Shown: piece by piece, positions 1 to 8,513 of the stretch
How the letters are laid out: every line of letters begins with the position of its first letter
How positions within the stretch are numbered: position 1 is the first letter of the stretch
From: Bradyrhizobium frederickii
GTDB lineage: Bacteria > Pseudomonadota > Alphaproteobacteria > Rhizobiales > Xanthobacteraceae
Assembly: GCF_004570865.1 (NCBI RefSeq)
Contig: NZ_SPQS01000014.1
Location: 124,001-188,000, forward strand
Length of the DNA stretch: 64,000 nucleotides
Direction of reading: 5' to 3'
The notes under the pieces: generated by a model
What the model saw: only the letters and a program-made list of their open reading frames with translations
Told to the model about the DNA's origin: nothing
The model's database searches: none
Position numbers and translations under genes: made by a program

Positions 1-253
1 CATAGGGCTGGACCTTGAAGCGCTTGATGAAGCGTTCGGTCTCGACCTGCTGGAATTCACGCTTGTTCTTGATCCCGGCCAGCGTCTCGGCCGGCGACCT
101 GTTGTTGGTCGCCTTGAAGATGCCGCCGAGCAGGATCGGGACGTATTCGAACTTGACGCCGATGCGCTGCTCGATCGCGGGGATCGCGAGATGGCTGAGA
201 TAGGCGTTCGGGCTGCCGAAATCGAACAGGAACTGCGGGGCAATGCGGGTCAA
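1..253 (-). CDS. 2-hydroxychromene-2-carboxylate isomerase-like protein (DsbA family), 3' part cut off by window edge
   Basis: Only the first 84 codons are inside the window; the gene continues past base 1. The N-terminus reads LTRIAPQFLFDFGSPNAYLS, followed by a stretch ending LGGIFKATNN. The FDFGSPNAYLS strand and the LGGIFKA(T/S)GN-type segment are typical of HCCA isomerases, which are GSH-dependent thioredoxin-fold enzymes related to DsbA and kappa-class glutathione transferases. I chose a TTG start at 253 because AGGGAGAA sits just upstream and no ATG fits. The substrate cannot be deduced, since many bacterial members are not in naphthalene catabolism. A fuller family call needs the missing C-terminal half. 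Confidence 0.8.
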   Translation of the reverse strand, partial: MTRIAPQFLFDFGSPNAYLSHLAIPAIEQRIGVKFEYVPILLGGIFKATNNRSPAETLAGIKNKREFQQVETERFIKRFKVQPY

Positions 254-356
254 ACTCTTTCTCCCTGACCTGACTTTCTGGTCTGGCTTTTCTTCTATTG
301 TGGCGCAGGGCGCGCCACAGGTCCACCGTTTAATGATGGTCGTAATACTTTGAGCG

Positions 357-1706
357 TCAGATCAGACGCCGGATCGCGCGCTTGCGCCAGACCGTGAGGT
401 AATAGCCCATCTGCAAAACGAACATGGCGCAGAACACGATGGGATAGGCGGCCCATACGCCCTCAAGGCCGATCGTGCGGCTCAGGATCACCGCGGCCGG
501 CAGCTCGATCGCGACGATGGCGAAGATCGAGAGCAGCATCGGCGTCAGCGCGACGCCCGCCGCGCGCATGGCCCCGGAGAACACCGTGGCCAGGCCGAAC
601 GGCACCGAGCTCCACAGGGCGATGTCGAGCAGGCCTTTCGCCAGATCGAGCACGGTGGCGTCGATGATGAAGATGCCGAGGATGGCGCGCGGCGCCAGAT
701 AGATCAGCGCCACGAGCCCGCCGGTCAGGACGAAGTTGAAAGCGAGCCCGGTCCGCACGATGCCGTCGAGCCGGGTTCTGTCGCCGCCGCCGACCGCCTG
801 CGCGCCGAGGATCGAGACCGCGATCGAAATCGACATCGCCGTGAACTGCGTGTAGCCCATCACCTGGTTGACGGCGCCATAGGCCGCTGTGGCGTCCGAC
901 CCGAAGCCGTTGACGAGGCCGAGCAGGACCAGCTCCGCGATCGCCATCACCACCATGCCGATGGCGCTCGGCAATCCGATGCCGAGAATCTTGCCGAGCA
1001 TGGCGCCATCGAGCCGCAACCGACGCAGCAGAGCCGCGTCCGGCGCGAGCGCGTGCTTCTTCCGCAGCAGATAGACGGCGAGCGCGATCAACGTGAGCGC
1101 ATTCGCGATCGCGGCCGCCCATGCCGGGCTGGCGATGCCAGCCGTCGGCAATCCGAACGACCCGTGGATCAGCATCGGCGTCAGGATCAGGCCGATCGCG
1201 GTCGACAGCGCCAGCGCCAGCAGCGGCGTCAGCGCGTCGCCGACGCCGCGGATCATCGCCGTCATCAGCAGGAAGACGAAGCCGAGCGGCATGGTGAGCA
1301 GCATGATCCGCGCATAGGCGCTGGCCTGATCGAGAATGTCCGCGGGCGTGGCGAGCACCATCATCAGCTGACGGCTGAAGAGCCCGCCGATCAGCGCAAC
1401 CGAAGTGGAGAGCAGAAGGCCGATCGCAAGCGTCGTGCCCGCGATGCTTGTGATCTTGTCGAGCTCGCGCGCGCCGAAGGCCTGGCCGATCAGCACGGTC
1501 GCGCCGGTGCTGAGGCCCATGACGAAGGCGAACAGGAAGAACATCACGGGGAAGAACACCGAGACCGCCGCCAGCGCGTCGACGCCGATCATCTGGCCGA
1601 GATAGACGTTGCTGACAGTGCCGAACAGCGATTGCAGCGCGTTGCTCAGCATCAAGGGCGCGAGGAAGCGGAGGAATGTTTTCCAAAGCGGTTTGGTGGT
1701 GGACAT
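357..1706 (-). CDS. MATE family efflux transporter
   Basis: A 449-residue protein with about twelve hydrophobic segments, the normal length for multidrug and toxic compound extrusion antiporters. The N-terminus (LWKTFLRFLAPLMLSNALQS) and the following VSNVYLGQMIGVDALAAVSVFFPVM-like region match the first two helices of the NorM/DinF type. The second half (FLRFLA-like repeat with TRTGLAFNFVLTGG) reflects the internal duplication of the family. It would export cationic or planar drugs by H+ or Na+ antiport in the inner membrane. The ATG start lies at 1706. It stands alone between the isomerase and the DUF2239 gene, and the substrate is unknown. Confidence 0.9.
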   Translation of the reverse strand: MSTTKPLWKTFLRFLAPLMLSNALQSLFGTVSNVYLGQMIGVDALAAVSVFFPVMFFLFAFVMGLSTGATVLIGQAFGARELDKITSIAGTTLAIGLLLSTSVALIGGLFSRQLMMVLATPADILDQASAYARIMLLTMPLGFVFLLMTAMIRGVGDALTPLLALALSTAIGLILTPMLIHGSFGLPTAGIASPAWAAAIANALTLIALAVYLLRKKHALAPDAALLRRLRLDGAMLGKILGIGLPSAIGMVVMAIAELVLLGLVNGFGSDATAAYGAVNQVMGYTQFTAMSISIAVSILGAQAVGGGDRTRLDGIVRTGLAFNFVLTGGLVALIYLAPRAILGIFIIDATVLDLAKGLLDIALWSSVPFGLATVFSGAMRAAGVALTPMLLSIFAIVAIELPAAVILSRTIGLEGVWAAYPIVFCAMFVLQMGYYLTVWRKRAIRRLI

Positions 1707-1793
1707 GAATGTGTCTTTCGTCAGGGCGTGCGGAGCCGTTGCCGCACAATGCGCGGCTCGGCCGTCGATGGGTTTGTGAAGAGCGCCGCGCGG

Positions 1794-2390
1794 CTACGCG
1801 CGGTCGCTGTAGGCGAGCTTGACGATGTGGTCGCGGATGTCGGCCGGCCAGTCGGCGATCATTGCGGTGAAGCGCCGCCGGTCATCTGCGAACAGCGCCC
1901 GCGAAGCTTCCTCGAACCGCGGCAGATTGCCGGCCATGGTCGACATGAAGTGATAGGCCGCATCGCGCGCCTGCCGCTCGCGGTCCTTGTCGCCGCTCGC
2001 GCGCCTCGCCTCGTCGACCAGCTTGCGCAGCGCGACCGAGGCGCCACCCGGCTGCGCGCCGAGCCACTCCCAGTGCCGCGGCAACAGCGTCACCTCGCGC
2101 GCGACGACGCCGAGCTTGGGTCGGCCGCGGCCGCGCGGCTCGCTCGGCGGCGTGCTCTCCTCAACCGGCGGCGGGACAAGCTTGGCCAGCCGCGCCAGCA
2201 CCTCGCGATCCCCGCCGCGCAGATCGAAATCGATCGATCGGCCGGTGGCGTCCTCGAAGATGACGATGGCCTCGTTCGGCCGTTGCGCCACCCGCTTGAC
2301 GACCAGCGCGACTTCGCCTGCGGGCCCGGACACCAGGCGACGCGGTCCCTGGAAGGCGGTGAAAGTCCGTTGCATTGAAATCATTGCCAT
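1794..2390 (-). CDS. DUF2239 family protein, possible ribbon-helix-helix DNA-binding protein
   Basis: A 198-residue soluble protein. Its N-terminal block (QRTFTAFQGPRRLVSGP) and the FEDATGRSIDFDLRG segment match DUF2239. Residues 86-92 form an AT-hook-like RGRGRPK. Residues 100-131 (VTLLPRHWEWLGAQ, then PGGASVALRKLVDEARR) read like a beta-strand plus two helices of a ribbon-helix-helix domain; this fold reading is inference. The gene is preceded by a strong promoter overlapped by two identical palindromes, so autoregulation is plausible. Start codons at 2390, 2384 and 2375 are all possible and no clear Shine-Dalgarno separates them. It is divergent from the glutathione transferase gene. The family has no established function that I know of. 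Confidence 0.85.
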   Translation of the reverse strand: MAMISMQRTFTAFQGPRRLVSGPAGEVALVVKRVAQRPNEAIVIFEDATGRSIDFDLRGGDREVLARLAKLVPPPVEESTPPSEPRGRGRPKLGVVAREVTLLPRHWEWLGAQPGGASVALRKLVDEARRASGDKDRERQARDAAYHFMSTMAGNLPRFEEASRALFADDRRRFTAMIADWPADIRDHIVKLAYSDRA

Positions 2391-2410
2391 ATTGATGACG
2401 TCGGGGCTAT

Positions 2411-2439
2411 TTTATACCCGGGTAAATTATCGAGGTCAA
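2411..2439 (-). promoter_or_regulatory. Sigma-70-like promoter of the DUF2239 gene
   Basis: Read on the minus strand, TTGACC (2439-2434) and TATAAA (2416-2411) are separated by exactly 17 bases. That is a near-consensus -35/-10 pair and strong for a GC-rich alphaproteobacterium. Transcription would begin near 2404, about 15 bases ahead of the first ATG, so the leader is very short. Confidence 0.65.
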
Positions 2440-2450
2440 TATACCCGGGT
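2414..2450. promoter_or_regulatory. Two-box operator, ATACCCGGGT repeated
   Basis: The 10-mer ATACCCGGGT occurs at 2414-2423 and again at 2441-2450, 27 bases centre to centre. The core ACCCGGGT is self-complementary. The first box covers the -10 side of the DUF2239 promoter and the second lies just upstream of its -35, the classic arrangement for a repressor binding both sites. The boxes sit in the divergent intergenic region, so they may also control the glutathione transferase gene. The cognate regulator is not proven; DUF2239 itself is a candidate. Confidence 0.6.
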
Positions 2451-2569
2451 GAAAATATCCGCACCCACGGCTCGACATTGTGCCCCCGGGCTGGCACCAA
2501 CGGCGCCGCCGACCGACCACGCTTGGCCACCGCGCCTAGCCACCACGTCCAGCCCTGGGGACCACACCG

Positions 2570-3235
2570 ATGCTGACCGTTCATCACCTCAACAATTCCC
2601 GCTCGCAGCGCGTGCTGTGGCTGCTCGAGGAGCTGGGCGTGCCTTATGAGATCGTGCGCTACCAGCGCCAGCCGGACATGCGCGCGCCGAAGGAGCTGCG
2701 CGCCATCCACCCGCTCGGCAAGTCGCCCGTCATCACCGACAACGGCAACATTATCGCCGAGTCGGGTGCGATCATCGAATATCTCATCGCGACTTACGGC
2801 AATGGCCGGCTGATTCCGCCGCCGAACACGCCGGAGCGGCTGCGCTTCACCTATTGGCTGCACTATGCCGAGGGGTCGGCGATGCAGCCGCTGCTGCTGA
2901 AGCTGCTGTTCACGCTGATGCCGAAGCGCGCGCCGGCGCTGCTTCGTCCGCTGGTGCGCAAGGTCTCGAACCAGGCGCTGACCACGCTGGTCAATCCGCA
3001 GCTCAAGCAGCACATGGATTACTGGGAAGGCGAGCTTGGCAAGAGCGAGTGGTTCGCCGGCAACGAATTCACCGCAGCCGACATCCAGATGAGCTTCCCG
3101 CTCGAAGCGGCGCAAGCGCGCGGCGGGCTCGAGCAGGGTCATCCCAAGGCAATGGCATTCCTCGATCGCATCCACGCACGCCCGGCCTATGCGCGTGCGC
3201 TGGAAAAGGGTGGGCCGTACGAGGTGGGGCGGTAA
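2570..3235 (+). CDS. Glutathione S-transferase family protein
   Basis: A 221-residue two-domain GST. The N-terminal thioredoxin-like domain (MLTVHHLNNSRSQRVLWLLE) carries the SRSQRVLWLLEELG motif with the candidate catalytic Ser/Asn near residues 9-11. GKSPVITDNG gives the cis-Pro, and ESGAIIEYL the glutathione-binding ESxAI segment. The all-helical C-terminal domain has the N-capping box FTAADIQMS. Such proteins conjugate or reduce electrophiles with glutathione in the cytosol. The ATG at 2570 begins the beta-1 strand directly. It is divergent from the DUF2239 gene and shares its operator region. The substrate cannot be inferred. Confidence 0.9.
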   Translation: MLTVHHLNNSRSQRVLWLLEELGVPYEIVRYQRQPDMRAPKELRAIHPLGKSPVITDNGNIIAESGAIIEYLIATYGNGRLIPPPNTPERLRFTYWLHYAEGSAMQPLLLKLLFTLMPKRAPALLRPLVRKVSNQALTTLVNPQLKQHMDYWEGELGKSEWFAGNEFTAADIQMSFPLEAAQARGGLEQGHPKAMAFLDRIHARPAYARALEKGGPYEVGR

Positions 3236-3320
3236 GTCTCTCTCCCGTCATTCCGGGCCGGTGCGCAGCACCGAACGAGAGGGTGCGCAATTGCACACTT
3301 GGCCATGCAAAAGGACGTGG

Positions 3321-5069
3321 TCAATGGCCGGCCGCTTCTGCGCCCCGCGTGCGGGGGTCGGGCGCGCCGAGCGGCCCGTTCGGCGTCACGAGAATCGAAT
3401 TGGCCGATGTCTGCCCCATCGGCTCGACGATCGCATGGCCCATCGCTTTCAGCTCGAGCAGCACGTCGTTGGGAAAGCCGCGCTCGACGCGCACTTCGTC
3501 CGGCAACCATTGGTGATGCAGCCGTGGCGCCGCGACGGCGGCGGCAACATCCATCTTGAAGTCCAGGACGTTCACGATCACCTGCAGCACGCTGGAAATG
3601 ATGCGGCTGCCGCCGGGCGAGCCCGTCACCAGCACCGGCTTGCCGTCCCTGAGCACGATGGTCGGCGACATCGACGACAGCGGACGTTTGCCGGGTCCGG
3701 GCAGATTGGCCTCGAAGCCGACGAGGCCATAGGCATTGGAGGCGCCGACCGCGGCGGTGAAATCGTCGAGCTCGTTGTTGAGCAGCACGCCGGTGCCGTC
3801 GGCAACGAGGCCGACGCCGTAGCTGAAGTTCAGCGTGTAAGTGTTGCTGACGGCGTTGCCGCGGGAATCCACCACGGAGAAATGCGTGGTGTTGCTGCCC
3901 TCGCGCGGCGAGGGGGCCGCGGCAGCGAGTTCTTTCGAGGGCGTGGCGCGATCGGCCGGGATGCTGGAGCGCAGCTTGGCGGCGTAGTGCTTCGCGGTGA
4001 GCGTTTCGATCGGCGCGTTGACGAAGGCGGGATCGCCGAGATAGCGCGCGCGGTCCGCATAGGCCCGCTTCATCGCCTCGATCAGGAGATGCAGCGATGC
4101 CGGCGATCCCTGCTTCAAATCGGCAAGCTGAAAGCCCTCGAGGATGTTGAGCGTTTCGACCAGGACGATGCCACCGGACGAAGGCAGCGGCATCGACACG
4201 ATGTCGTAGCCGCGATAGGTGCCCCGCACCGGCGCGCGGATCACGGCCTGGTAGGCCTTCAAATCGCCCGGCGTCATGATGCCGCCGGCATCAGCCACGG
4301 CTTTGGCGAGCTTTTCCGCGACCGGTCCCTCATAGAAACCGCGCGACCCCTGTGCAGCGACGGCCGACAGCGTTTCGGCGAGCTCGCCCTGGACCAGCCT
4401 GTCGCCCTCACGAAGCGGCGTGCCATCGGGCCGCGAGAAGATTTTGGCGGCGGAAGGCCAGCGTGCCAGCCGCCGGTGCCAACCGGGAAGCGTATCGGCG
4501 ATGTCGTCGCTGACGACGAAGCCATCGCGGGCGAGCGCAATCGCAGGCTCGAGCAATTGCGCCAGCGTGAGCTGGCCCGAACCGTATTTCTCCAGTGCCA
4601 GACTGAGTCCCGCGACCGTGCCGGGCACGCCGACGCCGAGCGCGGAATCCCGTGACTTCGCCGGATCTGGCTTGCCGTCGGCGCCGAGGAAGATCTGCGG
4701 CGTGGTCGCCGCCGGCGCCGTCTCGCGGTAATCGATCGTGACGTCTTCATTGCGGTCGGCGGAATGGATCACCATGAAGCCGCCGCCGCCGATATTGCCG
4801 GCGCGTGGATAGGTCACGGCCATCGCAAAGCCGGTCGCGACTGCAGCATCGACCGCGTTGCCGCCGCGCCGCAGGATCTCGGCACCGACTTGCGCGGATA
4901 GCTTCTCCTGCGCGACCACCATGCCGTGCTCGGCGGCAATGGCGCGCACCGTGTCGGGCGCGGCTGGAACATAGGCCTGTCGCGCATCCTGGGCTGTGGC
5001 GGGTGCGAGACCGAACGCCAGAGCGGCCACGAAAGCGAAAAATGTCCGCCGAGTCGAATATGACGACAT
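3321..5069 (-). CDS. ggt: Gamma-glutamyltranspeptidase (glutathione hydrolase), secreted
   Basis: A 582-residue N-terminal-nucleophile hydrolase that cleaves or transfers the gamma-glutamyl group of glutathione in the periplasm. The N-terminus has a signal peptide (RRTFFAFVAALAFGLAPATAQD). The proenzyme cleaves itself before the first Thr of NTTHFSVVD, residue 394, giving large and small subunits; GNAVSNTYTLN follows as in E. coli Ggt. Also conserved are GGNAVDAAVATG, PLSSMSPTI and TGSPGGSRIISS. An upstream in-frame TTG at 5075 exists, but the ATG at 5069 has GCGGAAA spaced normally ahead of it. It is divergent from the UMF1 permease. Confidence 0.95.
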   Translation of the reverse strand: MSSYSTRRTFFAFVAALAFGLAPATAQDARQAYVPAAPDTVRAIAAEHGMVVAQEKLSAQVGAEILRRGGNAVDAAVATGFAMAVTYPRAGNIGGGGFMVIHSADRNEDVTIDYRETAPAATTPQIFLGADGKPDPAKSRDSALGVGVPGTVAGLSLALEKYGSGQLTLAQLLEPAIALARDGFVVSDDIADTLPGWHRRLARWPSAAKIFSRPDGTPLREGDRLVQGELAETLSAVAAQGSRGFYEGPVAEKLAKAVADAGGIMTPGDLKAYQAVIRAPVRGTYRGYDIVSMPLPSSGGIVLVETLNILEGFQLADLKQGSPASLHLLIEAMKRAYADRARYLGDPAFVNAPIETLTAKHYAAKLRSSIPADRATPSKELAAAAPSPREGSNTTHFSVVDSRGNAVSNTYTLNFSYGVGLVADGTGVLLNNELDDFTAAVGASNAYGLVGFEANLPGPGKRPLSSMSPTIVLRDGKPVLVTGSPGGSRIISSVLQVIVNVLDFKMDVAAAVAAPRLHHQWLPDEVRVERGFPNDVLLELKAMGHAIVEPMGQTSANSILVTPNGPLGAPDPRTRGAEAAGH

Positions 5070-5172
5070 GATCAAATTTCCGCTGGGGCTTCGGACCGGT
5101 TCACACGCCTCGCTGCAATGCTATACGGTTTGGCTACACAGAGGCAAAACTGTTCGTGATGAGGCCTGCGTG

Positions 5173-6561
5173 ATGACGACGATCGCCCCGGATGCGCGCA
5201 TGGCCGATGCGCAGCGGACCTATCCGCCACGCGCTGCCGTCGTCAGCTGGATCTTCTTCGATTGGGCCGCGCAGCCCTATTTCACGTTGATCACGACCTT
5301 CGTGTTCGCGCCCTATTTCGCCACCAGCATTGCGCCGAATCCCGCCGCCGGCCAATCGCTGTGGGCATTTGCGATGGCGGCTGCGGGACTTGCGATCGCG
5401 CTGTTGTCGCCGGTGCTGGGGGCCATCGCGGACGCCTCTGGCCGAAGGAAGCCGTGGATCGCGGGATTCGGCGTGGTGCTGGTGCTGGCATCGTGCACGC
5501 TATGGATCGGCAGGCCCGGCGATCACGCCATCATTCCTCTGCTGCTCACTGCGGTCGCGCTCGCCAGCGTCGGAGCGGAATTCGCCACCGTCTTCAACAA
5601 CGCGATGATGCCGACCCTGGTGCCGCCGGAGCGAATCGGCCGGCTCTCCGGCACCGGCTGGGCGACCGGCTATGTCGGCGGCATCGTCAGCCTGATCATC
5701 GTGCTCGGCCTCCTCGCCGCCAATCCCGAGACCGGCCGCACATTGCTGGGCCTGACGCCGTTGTTCGGGCTCGATCCGGTCAGCCATCAGGGCGATCGCA
5801 TCGTCGGACCGCTGACCGGAATATGGTTCGTGATCTTCGTGACGCCGCTGTTCCTGTTCACGCCGGATTACCCGGCGAAGCGCCCGCTGCGCGACGCGCT
5901 GCACGAAGGATTGTCGGAGCTGAGGCGATCGATCAAAGGCCTGCCGAAGCAGAAGTCGCTTGCGGCGTTCCTGCTCGCCAACATGATCTACACCGACGGC
6001 CTGGTGTCGCTGTTCGCCTTCGGCGGCATTTATGCCGCGGGCACGTTCGGCTGGCACACCATCCAGATCGGCACCTTCGGCATCATGCTCGCGATCGCCG
6101 GCGCGTTCGGCGCATGGTTCGGCGGCAAGTTGGATGATCGTCTCGGGCCGAAGCGCGTCATCGCCGGAAGTCTGCTGGTCCTGCTGCTGTCGGTGGCCGC
6201 GATCCTCCTGGTCGACAAGGACAGCGTGTTGTTCGTCAAGGTGGCGCCGCCGCAAGCCGGCGCGCCCTTGTTCTCGAGCGCGGCCGAGCGCGCCTATCTG
6301 GTGCTGGGCTGCCTCATCGGCGCGGCCGGCGGTCCACTCCAGGCCGCCTCACGCACGCTCTTGATCCGCCTCGCACCGAAAGACCGTATCGCGCAATATT
6401 TTGGCTTGTTCGCGCTGACCGGGAAGGTGACGTCCTTCACCGGGCCACTGCTGATCGGCATGATTACGGCTGCGACCGCTAGCCAGAAGGCCGGCATGGC
6501 CGTGCTGGTGGTGTTCTTCGTCGCGGGGCTGGGATTGTTGATGCGGGTGAGGAAGTCCTGA
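5173..6561 (+). CDS. MFS transporter of the UMF1 / Atg22-like family
   Basis: A 462-residue protein with about twelve membrane segments. SWIFFDWAAQPYFTLITTFVF is the characteristic first-helix motif of UMF1 (Atg22-like) permeases, followed by ADASGRRKPWIAG, the family's version of the MFS loop 2-3 motif. VGAEFATVFNNAMMPTL and SGTGWATGYVGG also match. The start at 5173 (GAGG eight bases ahead) removes an upstream extension that would run into the divergent ggt promoter. Fungal Atg22 exports vacuolar amino acids; bacterial substrates are unknown. It may act with Ggt on released amino acids, but that is only a neighbour-based guess. Confidence 0.85.
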   Translation: MTTIAPDARMADAQRTYPPRAAVVSWIFFDWAAQPYFTLITTFVFAPYFATSIAPNPAAGQSLWAFAMAAAGLAIALLSPVLGAIADASGRRKPWIAGFGVVLVLASCTLWIGRPGDHAIIPLLLTAVALASVGAEFATVFNNAMMPTLVPPERIGRLSGTGWATGYVGGIVSLIIVLGLLAANPETGRTLLGLTPLFGLDPVSHQGDRIVGPLTGIWFVIFVTPLFLFTPDYPAKRPLRDALHEGLSELRRSIKGLPKQKSLAAFLLANMIYTDGLVSLFAFGGIYAAGTFGWHTIQIGTFGIMLAIAGAFGAWFGGKLDDRLGPKRVIAGSLLVLLLSVAAILLVDKDSVLFVKVAPPQAGAPLFSSAAERAYLVLGCLIGAAGGPLQAASRTLLIRLAPKDRIAQYFGLFALTGKVTSFTGPLLIGMITAATASQKAGMAVLVVFFVAGLGLLMRVRKS

Positions 6562-6587
6562 GACCCGCTGTCGCACCAATCCCCGCC

Positions 6588-6729
6588 GTCGTCCCGGACA
6601 AGCGAGCGAAGCGGAGCGCAGATCCGGGATCCATAATCACAGGACGTGATTTGGCAAAGACTCGCAGTTGCCAGCTCGCACCGTAATTTCTCCCTGGGGT
6701 TATGGGTCCCCGCGTTCGCGGGGGACGAC
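6588..6729. repeat. MITE-like palindromic element, 142 bp, copy 1
   Basis: The ends are complementary: GTCGTCCCGG on the left and a GGGGACGAC right end preceded by TATGGGTCC. The interior (ACAGGACGTGATTTGGCAAAG) matches the interior of the 140-bp element at 45151-45290. Sharing both ends and interior means they are copies of one non-coding mobile repeat rather than two independent terminators. This copy lies between the convergent UMF1 permease and purH. Confidence 0.7.
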
Positions 6730-6756
6730 CCCGTTGAGAGTTCAGTGCACCGAAAT

Positions 6757-8349
6757 TCAGTGCCTGAAGTGCCGCGTGCCCGTGAACACCATGGCGATGC
6801 CGTGCTCGTCGGCGGCCTTGATCACTTCGTCGTCGCGCATGGAGCCGCCGGGCTGCACCACGGCGGTAGCGCCGGCCTCGATGCAGGCGAGCATGCCGTC
6901 GGCGAACGGGAAGAAGGCATCCGAGGCCACAACCGAACCCTTGGTGAGCGGCTCGGCGAGCTTCAGCTCGTTGGCCGCGTCCTGGGCCTTGCGCGCCGCG
7001 ATCCGGGCGGAGTCCACCCGGCTCATCTGGCCCGCGCCGATGCCGACGGTGGCGAGATCCTTGGCATAGATGATGGTGTTGGACTTAACGTGCTTGGCGA
7101 CGCGGAACGCGAATTTGAGGTCGCGCATCTCGGCCTCGGTCGGCGCCCGCTTGGTCACGACCTTGAAGGTCATGTCGTCGACCACGGCGTTGTCGCGGCT
7201 CTGCACCAGCAGGCCGCCGGCCACCGTCTTGGCGGTCAGGCCCGGCGCGCGCGGGTCGGGCAGGCTGCCGGCGAGCAAGAGGCGCAAATTCTTCTTGCCG
7301 CCGATGATGGCGATCGCTTCCTCGGTGGCGTCGGGCGCAATGATCACCTCGGTGAAGATCTTGGTGATCTCGCGCGCGGTGTCGGCGTCAAGCGCACGGT
7401 TCATCGCAATGATGCCACCGAAGGCCGAGGTGGAATCGCAGGCCAGCGCCTTGCGATAGGCCTCGACCAGGTTCGCGCCTTCGGCAACGCCGCAGGGATT
7501 GGCGTGCTTGACGATGACGCAGGCCGCGGTGCGCCTGGTGTCGAACTCGCCGATGCATTCATAGGCCGCATCGGTGTCGTTGATGTTGTTGTAGGAGAGC
7601 TCCTTGCCCTGAAGCTGCCGCGCGGTCGAGACGCCCGGGCGCTTGTCGGGCGTCGCATAGAACGCCGCGGTCTGGTGCGGGTTCTCGCCGTAGCGCAGCG
7701 ACTGGATCAACCTGCCGCCGAAAGCGCGGAAGTCGGGCGCGTCGATCTCGAGCTGCCGGTTGAACCAGTTCGAGATCGCGGCGTCATAGGCCGCGGTGCG
7801 TGCATAGGCCTTTGCCGCAAGCCGCCGGCGCAGCTTCAGCGTGGTCGCGCCCTTGTTGGCGGCGAGCTCGTCGAGCACGGCCTGATAGTCCTGCGCCTCG
7901 ACCACGACGGCGACGTCGTCGTGGTTCTTGGCGGCGGCGCGGATCATCGCGGGGCCGCCGATGTCGATGTTCTCGATGCAGTCCTCGAAGCCGGCACCTT
8001 TGTCGACGGTGGCTTCGAACGGATAGAGGTTGACGACGAGCAGGTCGATCGGCGCGATGCCGTGCGACTTCATCGCCTCCGCATGCTCCTTGTTGTCGCG
8101 GATCGCGAGCAGGCCGCCATGCACCTTCGGATGCAGCGTCTTGACGCGGCCGTCCATCATCTCGGGGAAGCCGGTGAGGTCGGAGACGTCCTTCACCTTC
8201 AGCCCGGCCGCGGCGATCGCTTTCGCGGTGCCGCCGGTCGAGACCAGCTCGACATCGTGCGCGGCCAGCGCCTTGGCGAACTCGATCAGGCCGGTTTTGT
8301 CGGAGACGGAGAGAAGGGCGCGGGTGACGCGGCGGGGATGGTCAGTCAT
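6757..8349 (-). CDS. purH: Bifunctional AICAR formyltransferase / IMP cyclohydrolase
   Basis: A 530-residue enzyme for the last two steps of IMP synthesis: formylation of AICAR with 10-formyl-THF, then ring closure. The N-terminal MGS-like cyclohydrolase domain starts RALLSVSDKTGLIEFAKAL and contains STGGTAKAI and the MMDGRVKTLHPKVHGG block. The C-terminal transformylase carries KHANPCG, whose Lys-His pair is catalytic, and SLRYGENPHQTA. The protein ends TGTRHFRH as usual. The start at 8349 has AGAGGA ahead of it and gives the normal length; upstream in-frame codons are an artefact. It lies downstream of rsmB and the heparinase-like gene, an arrangement common in Rhizobiales. Confidence 0.97.
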   Translation of the reverse strand: MTDHPRRVTRALLSVSDKTGLIEFAKALAAHDVELVSTGGTAKAIAAAGLKVKDVSDLTGFPEMMDGRVKTLHPKVHGGLLAIRDNKEHAEAMKSHGIAPIDLLVVNLYPFEATVDKGAGFEDCIENIDIGGPAMIRAAAKNHDDVAVVVEAQDYQAVLDELAANKGATTLKLRRRLAAKAYARTAAYDAAISNWFNRQLEIDAPDFRAFGGRLIQSLRYGENPHQTAAFYATPDKRPGVSTARQLQGKELSYNNINDTDAAYECIGEFDTRRTAACVIVKHANPCGVAEGANLVEAYRKALACDSTSAFGGIIAMNRALDADTAREITKIFTEVIIAPDATEEAIAIIGGKKNLRLLLAGSLPDPRAPGLTAKTVAGGLLVQSRDNAVVDDMTFKVVTKRAPTEAEMRDLKFAFRVAKHVKSNTIIYAKDLATVGIGAGQMSRVDSARIAARKAQDAANELKLAEPLTKGSVVASDAFFPFADGMLACIEAGATAVVQPGGSMRDDEVIKAADEHGIAMVFTGTRHFRH

Positions 8350-8472
8350 GAGCAAGATCCTCTGTCTTAAGGAGTGTCTATGCCCAGGCGCGCGGCGGAT
8401 GTGGCCCGCGCTTCCCGATGGTGCTCCATCCAAGGTCGCCAGTCGCGCGAGCGACGGCTCGATAGCAGCTTT

Positions 8473-8493
8473 CGGCCGTTTTCACAACGGCCG
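8473..8493. terminator. Possible hairpin downstream of the heparinase-like gene
   Basis: CGGCCGTT and AACGGCCG are perfectly complementary around a 5-base loop, just past the end of the minus-strand heparinase-like gene. No T-run follows on either strand, so it is at best an attenuating or RNA-stabilising hairpin rather than a proven terminator. Confidence 0.35.
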
Positions 8494-8513
8494 GATCGGA
8501 CTGAATCGCACGT

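Noticed and set aside
6646..8370. A long plus-strand open frame across purH
   Set aside because: Antisense shadow of purH, whose motifs (KHANPCG and others) are complete on the other strand.
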